Source: a virus. Taken from it: a DNA stretch of 64,000 nt. The position numbers and the translations under genes were made by a program. The notes below the pieces were generated by a model that worked only from the letters and a program-made list of their open reading frames with translations, had not been told where the DNA came from and ran no database searches. Below, in pieces: positions 53,034-62,786 of this stretch (position 1 is its first letter; every line of letters starts with the position of its first letter). Location of the stretch: IMG/VR virus record IMGVR_UViG_3300005613_000051, positions 1-64,000 of that record. One strand, written 5' to 3'.

Positions 53034-54974
53034 TTAAAATAGACAGTTATGAAGAATACCATGTAAATCATCAGGATCTAGAATTTGTATTCCATAATCC
53101 TGAGCTTTTTTTATTTTAGAAGTGGTGCTATTTTTATTTTTTACTACTAAATAATCTAGCTTTTTGCTTACCCCAGAAGCAATTCTACCACCTTTTGCTT
53201 TGATATTTTTTTCTAAAGAATCATCACGAAATCCTGAAAAACAAAAGCTTTTATCAGTTAGGGCACCTTCTATTTTCTTTTTTATATTAACATATTTTAA
53301 AATTTCTTTAATCAAGGGAGCTTTAGCTTTTAGACCAGTCACAATAAAAGTAGCTAGTTTTATTTCAAAACCCTCAATATTAACTATATCCTTAATTTTT
53401 AATGCTAGGATATGTTCTAAATCTCCAAAGTTATCTTCAAGGATTTCTGCTCTTTTTACAGAAAGAGACCTAATATTTAAGCCTGAAAGTAGTTCTGAAA
53501 CAGTAATTACTGTTTTACTGTTTATTTCTTTTAAAATTTTGGTAGCATTTTTAATGCCCTGTCTATCTAGTTCTGCAATATCTTCTATTTTTAATTTATA
53601 AAAATCAGGAATAGATTTAAGTTTTCCAGCATCTATGAGAGCTTCCACAAGTTTTTCACCCATGTTCTTTAAACCTAATACATTTAACCAGTGTAATAAA
53701 GCTTTAGCTACTCTGGCACCACAATATTCATTTCGACAATAATAAATAGTATCTTCTTTTTCTAAAATAGAAGCACAAACTGGACATTTTTTAGGTCTCT
53801 TTATTGGGGTACTATATTCATTTTTTCTAATTACCTTAGTAATCTTTGGAATAACATCTTTACTCCTAATTACCTGAATAATATCTCCTGCTTCTATGCC
53901 TAAACGATCTATTTCATCATAATTATGTAGTGTTGCTTTAGATATAAGAGTTCCACCACAAAGAACAGGGTCAAGTATTGCTAGGGGAGTGATTGCTCCA
54001 GTTCTTCCTACTTGAGAAACTACTTGCAATAATTCTGTTTCTGCTTTTTCAGCTTCAAATTTAAATTTTCTTGCATATTCGGGGAATAATTCATTATCTG
54101 TAATTTCAGTTTGTCTTGAAATATTATCAATATTTACTACTAGACCATCAATCAAATAATCCAATTTTTCTCTAACTCCTTCTTCATATTTTTTATGGAG
54201 AGCTAGAAGAGTTTGTAATCCAGTTGTATAGTATCTAGGGGTTTGAAGATTTAAATCTTTTTTTATAAAATCTAAAATTTGTGTTTCGGAATCAAAAGTT
54301 ATTATGTAATGTGAGTTTTTTGAATAAGCTTTATAGAAAAAGATATCCAAATGCTCACAACCTTCCCCATTCTTTCTTTTAGTAATACCCACAGCAGCGT
54401 TTCTTTCATTTGCCATTTCTGGAAAATATTCTAATTTTATTGATTTTCTTAGGGCAATCTCTCCTCGGGTATAACCACTAAAAGCAATTGGTAATCTTTC
54501 AGGAATGTTTCTCATCTTTTTTACATTTTCAGTAATATCATCTCCCTCAAAACCATCTCCACGAGTCAAGGCTTGTATTAGATATCCCTGTTCCCACTCT
54601 ACGGAAACTGAGAGTCCATCTATTTTTTCACTAGTACAGAAAACATCTTCTTTAGCATTTTTATCAACCCATTTTTTTATATCAGCAGTTACGTCTATAG
54701 TAGTGTCAAATTCTATTAAAGACCCCATGGGGATACTATGAGCTGCTTTTGAAAAACCCTTTAAAGTATTTTTGGTTCCTATTTGGAATTTTTCTTTATA
54801 AGTATCTTGATAAAGTTTTTTAACAAAATCAAATTCATCATCTGATATAAAAGATTCTTGGGTATAATAAGAATCTGCAGCTTTAGTCAAAAAAGAGAAT
54901 ACTTCTTCTTTTTTTAAATTTTCAATATCCCAAAGCATTAATTTTTTATAAGTTATTTTATCCTGAAGATCCAT
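53034..54974 (-). CDS. ligA: NAD-dependent DNA ligase
   Basis: This 646-residue enzyme seals nicks with NAD as adenylate donor. The adenylation domain has the catalytic Lys117 in EKIDGLSV and the upstream HSIPMGSL element. Domain order is complete: OB fold (about 315-395), zinc finger with Cys397, 400, 413 and 418, helix-hairpin-helix region (about 425-560, with LNVLGLKNMG) and a BRCT domain (from about 570, GALTDKSFCFSGF). The N-terminal Ia domain is shortened but recognisable. Jumbo phages often carry this type, unlike the ATP ligase of T4. GAGG precedes the ATG, 1 bp from the HD gene, so it is the last gene of the repair operon. Confidence 0.95.
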   Translation of the reverse strand: MDLQDKITYKKLMLWDIENLKKEEVFSFLTKAADSYYTQESFISDDEFDFVKKLYQDTYKEKFQIGTKNTLKGFSKAAHSIPMGSLIEFDTTIDVTADIKKWVDKNAKEDVFCTSEKIDGLSVSVEWEQGYLIQALTRGDGFEGDDITENVKKMRNIPERLPIAFSGYTRGEIALRKSIKLEYFPEMANERNAAVGITKRKNGEGCEHLDIFFYKAYSKNSHYIITFDSETQILDFIKKDLNLQTPRYYTTGLQTLLALHKKYEEGVREKLDYLIDGLVVNIDNISRQTEITDNELFPEYARKFKFEAEKAETELLQVVSQVGRTGAITPLAILDPVLCGGTLISKATLHNYDEIDRLGIEAGDIIQVIRSKDVIPKITKVIRKNEYSTPIKRPKKCPVCASILEKEDTIYYCRNEYCGARVAKALLHWLNVLGLKNMGEKLVEALIDAGKLKSIPDFYKLKIEDIAELDRQGIKNATKILKEINSKTVITVSELLSGLNIRSLSVKRAEILEDNFGDLEHILALKIKDIVNIEGFEIKLATFIVTGLKAKAPLIKEILKYVNIKKKIEGALTDKSFCFSGFRDDSLEKNIKAKGGRIASGVSKKLDYLVVKNKNSTTSKIKKAQDYGIQILDPDDLHGILHNCLF

Positions 54975-54975
54975 T

Positions 54976-55590
54976 TTAAGCCTCTACTTTAAAATCATGG
55001 TAAAGAATTGCTTCTCTTTTTGCAGAATACAACATAAAAATTAATTTGTGGGTTTTTTGTGCTCGTTTAAGGGTATTCCATAGATGCTGCGGTTGGTCAT
55101 ATACCCCCTGATGCCATTGTATTGCTAAATCTTCTAATTTTGTTAATTTTAAATATTTTTTAATTAGCATTGTAGAAAGAGTTCCGTGGGGATAGGGTAA
55201 TTGAGCTTCAGGATAAAGGTCATACCCATCCTTTTCAATAAAAAGGAGTTTTCCATTTTCTTTTACTCTATTACGACCATCAGGTCCTTTCACTGTCACA
55301 TTTTTAGAAACTTTTTGAAAAATACCAATACAACAAAGATCGTGTAGTAATCCTATAATTTTTATACTTTCTTTAAATTTAGCTAAATCGGGATGTAAGC
55401 TACTATTTCTTTCTAAAATTTGATATACATTTAGACTATGTTCCGCTAACCCACCTTCATAAGCATTATGTTCATTACAGCTAGCGGGATCGATAAAAAA
55501 AGATGATCCTTCTAAATATTCAATCACTTTTTTTATACCAGGACGTTCTACAGAATTTAAAAGGTCAAGTATACTTTCTTTTACATTCAT
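54976..55590 (-). CDS. HD-domain hydrolase
   Basis: This 204-residue protein contains HNAYEGGLAEHSLNVY, with His41 and His51, and LLHDLC with the His83-Asp84 doublet, so a metal-dependent phosphohydrolase site is complete. A later WHQG may be another ligand. HD enzymes act on nucleotides or cyclic/signal nucleotides. Phage examples remove dNTP pools or host alarmones; the substrate is unknown here. It is coupled to the upstream Zn-ribbon gene by an ATGA overlap and to ligA with almost no spacer. Confidence 0.85.
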   Translation of the reverse strand: MNVKESILDLLNSVERPGIKKVIEYLEGSSFFIDPASCNEHNAYEGGLAEHSLNVYQILERNSSLHPDLAKFKESIKIIGLLHDLCCIGIFQKVSKNVTVKGPDGRNRVKENGKLLFIEKDGYDLYPEAQLPYPHGTLSTMLIKKYLKLTKLEDLAIQWHQGVYDQPQHLWNTLKRAQKTHKLIFMLYSAKREAILYHDFKVEA

Positions 55591-55910
55591 ATTTTTCTTC
55601 TTTGTTTATAGTCTATATCTTTACATAGTCTATGTTTTTTAGCACAATCTGTACAGATCTTATCTATTTCGGTAGACCCAAAGATTAACTCTTTTCCACA
55701 AATACTGCAGTTAGTCTTAGTCATAGCAGCACCAGCCCAAACTGCTCCCATTAGATAGAAACAATGGATACAGAGATTGCTTTTTAGACGATTTTTTCTT
55801 TCAATATCTTTTTGAGCTGCATAAGCTAACCTGATATATCTGTGGGTGTTTTCTTTACTTTGAAGTGTTATTTTTTGTACTTTTTCAAGAAAATCTTGGG
55901 GATTATTCAT
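55587..55910 (-). CDS. Small zinc-ribbon protein
   Basis: This 107-residue protein has CIHC, CSIC and CTDC pairs plus one further Cys (HRLCKD), suitable for one or two zinc sites. The N-terminal about 45 residues are basic helix (YAAQKDIERKNRLKS). It is the second gene in the exonuclease-to-ligase operon and overlaps both neighbours. This suggests a DNA- or protein-binding cofactor in replication or repair. It is not recognised as a known family. Confidence 0.72.
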   Translation of the reverse strand: MNNPQDFLEKVQKITLQSKENTHRYIRLAYAAQKDIERKNRLKSNLCIHCFYLMGAVWAGAAMTKTNCSICGKELIFGSTEIDKICTDCAKKHRLCKDIDYKQRRKI

Positions 55911-56499
55911 TATTGGGTTTGAATACTTGACCTAATTTAGTTCTAATTATTTTTATCACATCAAAAGCATCATCAATTGCAGTATGAGCAATTTCTTTTT
56001 CAATTCCTATTCTTTTCAAGCATTCTTGGGTATCCGGAACAGATTGATCTGATTTTTCTAAACATAAAATACTTGGGTCAATAATTCTATGTCTTATTCT
56101 GACAAAATCTAAAAAATTGGTTTGATGTTTCAAAAAAGGTAGATCAAAAGATCCAAAGTTTTTTCCTGCAACATTGATTATTGTATATTTTTTAGATTTT
56201 CCCTGAAGTTCATACCCATTACTGAGAAGAAACTTTAAGAAAATTTTACCCAAAGTATTGGGGTATAGATAGTTATACCCTTCTTCTCTAAGCGCAATTC
56301 TTCTAAAGATAGAAGGATGCATAGATAATGCATAGGGTTGTCCCCTATATTCATCCATACAGACATAAGCATGAAATTGAGGTAATTGTTCTAGGGGTTT
56401 TTGTATAGATAAATCATCGAGAACTGCTCCAAATTCCACAATATTATTATTTACAGGGTCTAATCCAGTTGTTTCCAAATCAATTGAAATATACTTCAT
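55903..56499 (-). CDS. DEDDh 3'-5' exonuclease (DnaQ/ExoX-like)
   Basis: This 198-residue protein has the exonuclease I motif SIDLETTG (Asp7, Glu9), a central GKNFGSFDLPFL for motif II, and HTAIDDAFDVIKI for motif III (His-x4-Asp). These supply the four metal-binding acidic residues and the His that activates water. No polymerase domain is attached. It may proofread, degrade single strands or trim RNA primers. It is the first gene of the repair operon, with the sigma70-like promoter close upstream. AGGAT precedes the ATG. Confidence 0.9.
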   Translation of the reverse strand: MKYISIDLETTGLDPVNNNIVEFGAVLDDLSIQKPLEQLPQFHAYVCMDEYRGQPYALSMHPSIFRRIALREEGYNYLYPNTLGKIFLKFLLSNGYELQGKSKKYTIINVAGKNFGSFDLPFLKHQTNFLDFVRIRHRIIDPSILCLEKSDQSVPDTQECLKRIGIEKEIAHTAIDDAFDVIKIIRTKLGQVFKPNNE

Positions 56500-56542
56500 A
56501 GTTTATCCTTTTAATAAGTATCTTTCAGAATCTATATAGATT

Positions 56543-56569
56543 ATTATATAACCTATAAGTATTTGTCAA
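56543..56569 (-). promoter_or_regulatory. Sigma70-like promoter for the exonuclease/ligase operon
   Basis: Reading on the minus strand, a perfect TTGACA is followed after 15 nt by a perfect TATAAT, 43 nt before the exonuclease ATG. The spacer is 2 nt below optimum, but TAATAA at 17-nt spacing is an alternative. This fits host-polymerase early expression of the repair genes. Confidence 0.6.
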
Positions 56570-56594
56570 AAGTTAAGTACCTCTAATTTATTAA

Positions 56595-56602
56595 TATAAA
56601 TA
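56595..56602 (+). promoter_or_regulatory. Putative T4-type late promoter box for the 889-residue fibre gene
   Basis: The + strand reads TATAAATA, the exact T4 late consensus, 72 nt upstream of the ATG. It stands in a divergent 175-bp region whose opposite side carries a sigma70-like promoter, so the two transcription programmes diverge here. Confidence 0.55.
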
Positions 56603-56674
56603 TATTTTATCAGATTTTCTATTAATATCTCACATATCTTGAATCAAGATATTACAGATCACGGAGATTAATAA

Positions 56675-59344
56675 ATGGCAGACATATCAAGAGATACTTA
56701 TGATAGAAGTAAAGGACAAAGTAAAGTTGTCTTCCAGCAAAAAAAGCCTTTATTAAATTATGAACTCAATTTATTACAAGATATTCTCAATGAGAAATCT
56801 ATTGATATATCTAGATATGGTTTGGGGGATAATTTTATAGGGGATAGTTTCACTCTATATCCTTCAACTTTACCTAATGAAATTTTTATTAAAAAGGGAC
56901 TTTTTTATCATAAAGGGTACCCAATCGAATTAACAGAAGATGTTAGAATTAATGGTTTATCGACTCCTGGAGCTAATAGAGTTGATTCTGTTTTTGCTGA
57001 ATGGTATCTAGATGAAATAGATGGAACAGACGATCCAAGTATAAAAGACAGTAATCTTGGTTTTGAGACATCAAATCAAGAAAGAATTATCTTAGAAATC
57101 AAAATAAGAGAAAATGCAGAGGATACTAATACTTCAGATCCGAGTATAACTACAGATATTAATCCAGACCCTGTACTTGAAACCATAACTTATGATGGTA
57201 CTGATAAAACAATTTCTTTAGATCCTTTGAGTGGTAATGTTTTTCCTGATTGGTTATTGAATAACTTTTCTTCAGGGGTAACTTTTACCACAAGCGATCC
57301 TTATAATCCTGGTCCTTTTACAATTAATTCTTCTTCAGTTCTTTTAAATAAAAAAACCTTAGTTGTAAATGAGGCTCTTTTTGACACAGTTCCTCATAAT
57401 ACGGTTAAAAAACTTACTTTTTATGATTCTAACAGTTCAAAAAGCTGGGTAGCTAATAGAAGAAATTTTTTCAAGATTGCTAATATAAATAGAACAAGTA
57501 CTGCGACAATAACAGAATCAATGATTGAAGATGTTAGGGATAAAACAGTCTATAATTATGTTATAGATGGTTGTTCTATTGAAAAAGTGACTACTACATC
57601 AGTTAAGGTAAATCCAGGAAGATTGTTAGTCGGGGGTATAGAACATTTTATTGAAGATAATAATGAAATTTTAGATTTCACTACCAAAACCCCAGTATCT
57701 GGTATTCCTCCTGTTTTTGGCAAATTAGAAGATGGCACTATAAATTTTGTTTTTATTAATAAAGCGGGTAATTTAGAGTGTAGTCAAACAGAACCTTTAG
57801 AATTCCATGTTTTATTAGCAGAAGTTTATACTTATAGTGGTTCCGTTTATTCTATCATTGATAGACGAAATTTTATTCCTTTTGCTTGGAAAAATAAATT
57901 TTCAGAAGGAAATTCAGGAGAAACAGGGTTTCCAGCATATTCGCACCAGTATAAAGCTGCTGAAGATATTGGAGCTTACGAGGTTGTCACAATTGTACCT
58001 GGTACTACTAAGGATATTGTAAAAGCAACTGCTTTTGATCTTTCTCCAAATCCTATTAAGGTACCTGTGATTGGTATTGCTGGGCAAGCAATAAGAGAAG
58101 GTCATATTGATAATGTTGTCACTTTTGGAGAAATCAAGAATACGGCTTGGAGTTTTACAGTTAATCAAAGTGTCTTTTTAGATACTGCTTATGGTCAACT
58201 TACTCAGACTCCCCCATCTCTTCTCGGTACTTTCACTTTAAGAGTGGGTGTAGCGGTAGCTTCTGATATTTTATTTGTAAATCCAGAGTTTAGTTATATC
58301 AAGAATAACCCACCACATCCTTTTGATACTAACTTTTTAGTAAAAAGAAGTACTGGGTTAATCGAAGAATCTAATGATGCTGATAAGATTAGTCCTGATA
58401 AGATGAGCTTTTTAGCATCTGTTGCTCAAAGTACAAACGATAAAACTTTTGATATTTTCCCAGGAAGATATTTTGTAAATGATACTGAATATGTTGATTA
58501 TTCTGGAGAAACAGTTAATTTAGGTTCTGGAACTTATCAGACATCTCCTCTTACAGCTTTTTATTATAATAAAGCATATTTTACTTTAGATGATGTGGGC
58601 ACTGTCCACATGTATGAAAGTTTAGAAAAGAGTGCTTCTTCCACTGTTGAAGATCCTGAAATTCCCGATAATGAGTTACCTCTATCTATGGTTGTTTTTC
58701 AGGACAATGGTTCTGGTGGTGCTGGGACCATTAAATCTATTGCCCAAGAGCATATTCTAGATAAAAGAACTTGGTTAAATTTAGGAAATCTGGATAATAC
58801 CGCTTTTAAACCCGTGTATCGAGATGATCAAACTTTTCTTATTCAAAAAGGAGAAGGTTGGTATAATAACCTCTATGTAGAATCTTTAAATAATCTCTCA
58901 ATTACAGCGGACACTACTGCTTCAGGATCCACATATTACATATACATGGATCTTGTAAATGCTTCTGGTTCTGTATCAGTAGGAAGTTTTACTACAATGC
59001 TATCTACTCCATCTCAATTAGATAGAAGAAGATATATTCCTTTAGGAAAATATTCTGTTGATGGAAACAATAAAATTGTTAGAAATAATTTTAAAGTTTA
59101 TAAGAGTAAATTTTGGAAATATAGAGATACTCCTTATACTAATGAAGAGACTATCACTTTAACAGGAGATCAATCCTCTTTTTCTTTAACTACTCTTACT
59201 TTTTTAGATACTGATTATTTAGACATTAAAATAAATGGTAGACAAGTTTATGAAATAGACGACTATACTAAAACAGCTCCCAATTCAATTAATTTTGGAT
59301 ATACCGTGAAGAAAGGTGCCAAGATAAAAATTAGAAAAGTATAA
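56675..59344 (+). CDS. Large baseplate/fibre connector protein (889 residues)
   Basis: The N-terminus (RDTYDRSKGQSKVVFQQKKP with LLNYELN) matches the opening of a baseplate-associated family in phages and contractile systems that includes DUF4815/DUF6519-type proteins. The middle is beta-rich. Toward the C-terminus it shares with the next gene a module with FEKSAS/YESLEKSAS and a (Y)IPLGKY/YVAIGEY strand, and it ends in an IKINGRQVYEIDDY-type module. It is the first gene after the late box and probably joins the long fibre to the baseplate. AACGGAG lies before the ATG. Confidence 0.7.
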   Translation: MADISRDTYDRSKGQSKVVFQQKKPLLNYELNLLQDILNEKSIDISRYGLGDNFIGDSFTLYPSTLPNEIFIKKGLFYHKGYPIELTEDVRINGLSTPGANRVDSVFAEWYLDEIDGTDDPSIKDSNLGFETSNQERIILEIKIRENAEDTNTSDPSITTDINPDPVLETITYDGTDKTISLDPLSGNVFPDWLLNNFSSGVTFTTSDPYNPGPFTINSSSVLLNKKTLVVNEALFDTVPHNTVKKLTFYDSNSSKSWVANRRNFFKIANINRTSTATITESMIEDVRDKTVYNYVIDGCSIEKVTTTSVKVNPGRLLVGGIEHFIEDNNEILDFTTKTPVSGIPPVFGKLEDGTINFVFINKAGNLECSQTEPLEFHVLLAEVYTYSGSVYSIIDRRNFIPFAWKNKFSEGNSGETGFPAYSHQYKAAEDIGAYEVVTIVPGTTKDIVKATAFDLSPNPIKVPVIGIAGQAIREGHIDNVVTFGEIKNTAWSFTVNQSVFLDTAYGQLTQTPPSLLGTFTLRVGVAVASDILFVNPEFSYIKNNPPHPFDTNFLVKRSTGLIEESNDADKISPDKMSFLASVAQSTNDKTFDIFPGRYFVNDTEYVDYSGETVNLGSGTYQTSPLTAFYYNKAYFTLDDVGTVHMYESLEKSASSTVEDPEIPDNELPLSMVVFQDNGSGGAGTIKSIAQEHILDKRTWLNLGNLDNTAFKPVYRDDQTFLIQKGEGWYNNLYVESLNNLSITADTTASGSTYYIYMDLVNASGSVSVGSFTTMLSTPSQLDRRRYIPLGKYSVDGNNKIVRNNFKVYKSKFWKYRDTPYTNEETITLTGDQSSFSLTTLTFLDTDYLDIKINGRQVYEIDDYTKTAPNSINFGYTVKKGAKIKIRKV

Positions 59345-59381
59345 GATAAGCAACTTTCAATTAAGGATAGGATAATAAGAT

Positions 59382-62300
59382 ATGAGTGATGCAACTAGAC
59401 CACAAACCTGGGAAATAGTTAATGAGAATTCTTTAGATATTCTTGAGACAAGTAATCGAGAATCTCTTGATAATCTCTTAGTAATTTTAAATTCTAAGAT
59501 TAACTATCCCTTTAGAATATCTTTAGTAGGTACTGTTCTAACTATTAATGAATCCGAGATACAGACTTATAAATCGGATGGTTCTGAATGGGGAGGTACT
59601 GAAGACAGTTTTAAATATGCTACTGCTCCTATTGATGGACAGTATGCAACCTCTGCTGCATCTACTATAGACCTTTCTGATGGTTTAAATTCTGGAGATT
59701 TTGCTTCAGGAATTGAATTTACTTGTCCCACTCTTCTTGCTGGAGATTATATTTGGTTAGGCATTGAAGTGAAAACAGGTGGGGAATTAAATTTAGTCTG
59801 GGGAAATCCCGGAGCAACTTTAGGTACAGCTACTTATCCTACATTTACAGGTACTGCTGTATGTCTAATTAAGTTACAAGCTAATATTGGAACATTAGCT
59901 CCTTTATGGGGATCTTTTAATTCTGTTACTAGCTCTGATGTTATAATTTTTAAAGGATCTGGCGGTGGCGGTGGTGGAGCAGGATCAAATGATTTTGTTC
60001 CTATTTATAAGTCATCTTCAGAATATAGATTTCAAGGCACTCAAGGACGATCCACTCGTTTTAATGAACAATATTTTTCAATTGATGAAGACTTAGATTT
60101 TTCTTATAATCTAGTTACTGATAAGATTTGGTATATTGCACTTGATACAAATCAAGTTCCGGGATTAATTACTCCTTCTAATAAAGATGACTATATAGTT
60201 GAGACAGACCTAGAACCCAATTCTCCTTCATTTCCTCAAAATTTAATTGTTTTAGGGTATTATGAGGTTATTGGAGGTGCAGTTACTCAACAAAATCTAG
60301 GCACATTTTCACCTAGAGCAGTGGATACCTTTATTGGAGATTTGACTGCAAGTTTTTCATCTCCAACTTCTTATCGAATTCAAAATACAAGAGGTAGATT
60401 AGTCAGATGTAATCATAAATACTTTTATTTAGATGAAAACAGTGATCTTATAAAATCTTTTGACCCCGGATCAACTGGAGCAACAGGAACTTGGTTTATC
60501 TGTATAAATACTGAGGGTGCTGGGGAAGAATTAACGGTATCCCACTTAATAGAAACACAACTTAATCCTAGTGAAATTTCTTTTCCACAGCATTATGCTC
60601 CTTTAGCAAAATGTGAGGTATCTGCTACGGGAATGGAAATATCCTCTTTTAAATCTGTATCTGATAGAGATGTGTATACTTTATTAGGAGATTTTACTCC
60701 CAGTTATATAGATAATGATACCTTTGTCATTAACCATACTTTTGGAAAGAAAATAAAGTTAATGTCTCAATATTTTTATAGTGAGAATAATCTTTATAAA
60801 TCTTTTGAAAAAAGTGCTTCTGGTACTTGGTATATCATTATAGATACTGCGGATCCAACAGGTCCAGGACAACTAACTACAACTCATATTAAATTTACCC
60901 AAGATGACCCTGCATTACCCTCATTTGATGTGGATTATGTAGCTATTGGAGAATATTTTGTAGAATCTGATTTGACTACTATAGATTATACTAAGTTTAT
61001 ACCTTATTTAGTAGGTGGAGCTGGTGGTGCTGCTGGTGGTGGTGGGGATTTCATACCTACAAATTTAAATGATGATACCTTTTCAATAAGACCTACTGTA
61101 GGAAGAAAAGTTCTTTTAAATGATAAGTATTATTATACTTTAGAAGAATTAGTAGTTAGTTATGAGAAGAGTGCTTCAGGTACTTGGTATATTGATGTTG
61201 ATACCACTCAACCTGCTGGAGAAATTACTCAAGCTAATCATACTGATTATATTGTAATGACTCAAGAAGCTCCGTTTTCAACATTATATAATCCACTACA
61301 TGTCACAATAGGTCAATACGAAGTAGATGGTACTTTAACCGTAGATAAAACCACACATGTGGGTTATTCAACAAGAGAACATGCTAATTGGATGAATGGT
61401 ATTCCAAATATTTGGAAAAAAGCAGACATGCAGTATGCTTCTGGTAATAATATCAGTTTAACACATAATTTCGGGATGACTCCTGATTTAGTAACTTTTA
61501 AATATTGGGATGAAAGTGCATCTAAATTTTTAAATCTATATAGTGCTGATATAGAACAATATCGAAATGATACTGTAGTTGTATATAATATACCTGATTA
61601 TACCACTCATCCTTTTATTACTTGGGATACTGGAGATTATTTTTTAGTTGAAGCAATTAAATATGCTTATCCTCAATCAGGTGGTTTTGTAAGTCCTAAA
61701 ACAGATTATGCTACAGATTGGTATTCTACACAACCCGCAACAGTAATCACACATCCCTTAGTTACAAGACCCCAAAATATTTCTTTAGAATTTTTAGATC
61801 TAACAGGTACACCGGTTTATTATGTAGAAGATGGTTTACAATATGTAGATAAAGATACTGGGGGTATAAACGAAAATTCTGTAACTTTTAATTGGACTGC
61901 TTTAGATACACTTAGTGCTACTCTTAAAATGAGGATTCATTTTAATGTCAGTAAAGTAAGTGCAGGAGCTTTTGAAGCAACTAGAACAGAAAGAGGGACA
62001 GTTTCTATAACTGGTGATAGTTCTAAAGTAGTATCTCCTGATTTAATCCTTACTTCAGCAGATACAGATTTTGCTACGATTATTAATGGAATGGGAAATA
62101 ATATTTCTGTATTAGTTACGGAAGATATTACTGTCTCTTCCGAGCAAGATATCTCTGTTACGGGGGTAAAATTTGATATGATTCCAGGAACATACATTCA
62201 GTGTGCTACTTCAGGATTAGCTTCAATAGTTAAATTCTCTGGAAAAGATTACGAAATTGAAAACATCAGAATTCAAGCACAAGAGACAATCACTTCGGGG

Positions 62301-62777
62301 TTAAAATTAAATGCTAAAGGTATTGTTAAGAATATGTATGTTTCCCAAAATATTGGTGGAAAAATTTTAACAAATGCTCTTGAAGTAACTACAGGAAATA
62401 TAATTACTGCAATTGGCAGAGTGGAAGAAATAGCAGGAACAATCACTAATAAGAAAATAGATGTAGACGGTAATTCTGAAATTTTAATTTCATTTAAACC
62501 GGATACTAGACTAATTTCTACTAACGACAATATGACTTCTAACGATAAAGTAATACTTCTTAACGGAGCAAGTAATCCTGTAGCAATATCTTTGGTATCT
62601 GCAGTAGGTTATACTGATAAAGTAACTATAATTGCTTATAATATTACTAATGAAGTTAAGATAATTACTAATGGTTCTGAAGAAATTAATGGTGACTCGG
62701 GTGATTACGTCCTAGAGACATATTATGAACAATTAACCTTATTACCTTATGCAGGTAATTGGATAATTATAGGATAA
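59382..62777 (+). CDS. Long tail-fibre protein with four repeated modules (1131 residues)
   Basis: After an N-terminal beta domain (1-200), four modules of about 115-120 residues follow. Each has a (Y)R-(I)Q or FVINHTFG-type opening, a (K)YFYLDE or KYYYTLEE strand, GTWYIxxDT and a final (Y)VAIGEY/NLIVLGYYEV strand. Gly-rich linkers (GSGGGGGGAGS and GGAGGAAGGGG) join the parts. The C-terminal about 350 residues include a region of short strands (IVKFSGKDYEIENIRIQA) resembling a beta-helix. The start follows AAGGAT. It is likely the shaft of a tail fibre, with the next gene adding the tip. Confidence 0.72.
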   Translation: MSDATRPQTWEIVNENSLDILETSNRESLDNLLVILNSKINYPFRISLVGTVLTINESEIQTYKSDGSEWGGTEDSFKYATAPIDGQYATSAASTIDLSDGLNSGDFASGIEFTCPTLLAGDYIWLGIEVKTGGELNLVWGNPGATLGTATYPTFTGTAVCLIKLQANIGTLAPLWGSFNSVTSSDVIIFKGSGGGGGGAGSNDFVPIYKSSSEYRFQGTQGRSTRFNEQYFSIDEDLDFSYNLVTDKIWYIALDTNQVPGLITPSNKDDYIVETDLEPNSPSFPQNLIVLGYYEVIGGAVTQQNLGTFSPRAVDTFIGDLTASFSSPTSYRIQNTRGRLVRCNHKYFYLDENSDLIKSFDPGSTGATGTWFICINTEGAGEELTVSHLIETQLNPSEISFPQHYAPLAKCEVSATGMEISSFKSVSDRDVYTLLGDFTPSYIDNDTFVINHTFGKKIKLMSQYFYSENNLYKSFEKSASGTWYIIIDTADPTGPGQLTTTHIKFTQDDPALPSFDVDYVAIGEYFVESDLTTIDYTKFIPYLVGGAGGAAGGGGDFIPTNLNDDTFSIRPTVGRKVLLNDKYYYTLEELVVSYEKSASGTWYIDVDTTQPAGEITQANHTDYIVMTQEAPFSTLYNPLHVTIGQYEVDGTLTVDKTTHVGYSTREHANWMNGIPNIWKKADMQYASGNNISLTHNFGMTPDLVTFKYWDESASKFLNLYSADIEQYRNDTVVVYNIPDYTTHPFITWDTGDYFLVEAIKYAYPQSGGFVSPKTDYATDWYSTQPATVITHPLVTRPQNISLEFLDLTGTPVYYVEDGLQYVDKDTGGINENSVTFNWTALDTLSATLKMRIHFNVSKVSAGAFEATRTERGTVSITGDSSKVVSPDLILTSADTDFATIINGMGNNISVLVTEDITVSSEQDISVTGVKFDMIPGTYIQCATSGLASIVKFSGKDYEIENIRIQAQETITSGLKLNAKGIVKNMYVSQNIGGKILTNALEVTTGNIITAIGRVEEIAGTITNKKIDVDGNSEILISFKPDTRLISTNDNMTSNDKVILLNGASNPVAISLVSAVGYTDKVTIIAYNITNEVKIITNGSEEINGDSGDYVLETYYEQLTLLPYAGNWIIIG

Positions 62778-62786
62778 GGAGAATTT

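Noticed and set aside
53164-53601. 145-residue frame opposite the DNA ligase gene.
   Set aside because: The ligase with all catalytic and zinc residues is on the other strand; this is a shadow frame.
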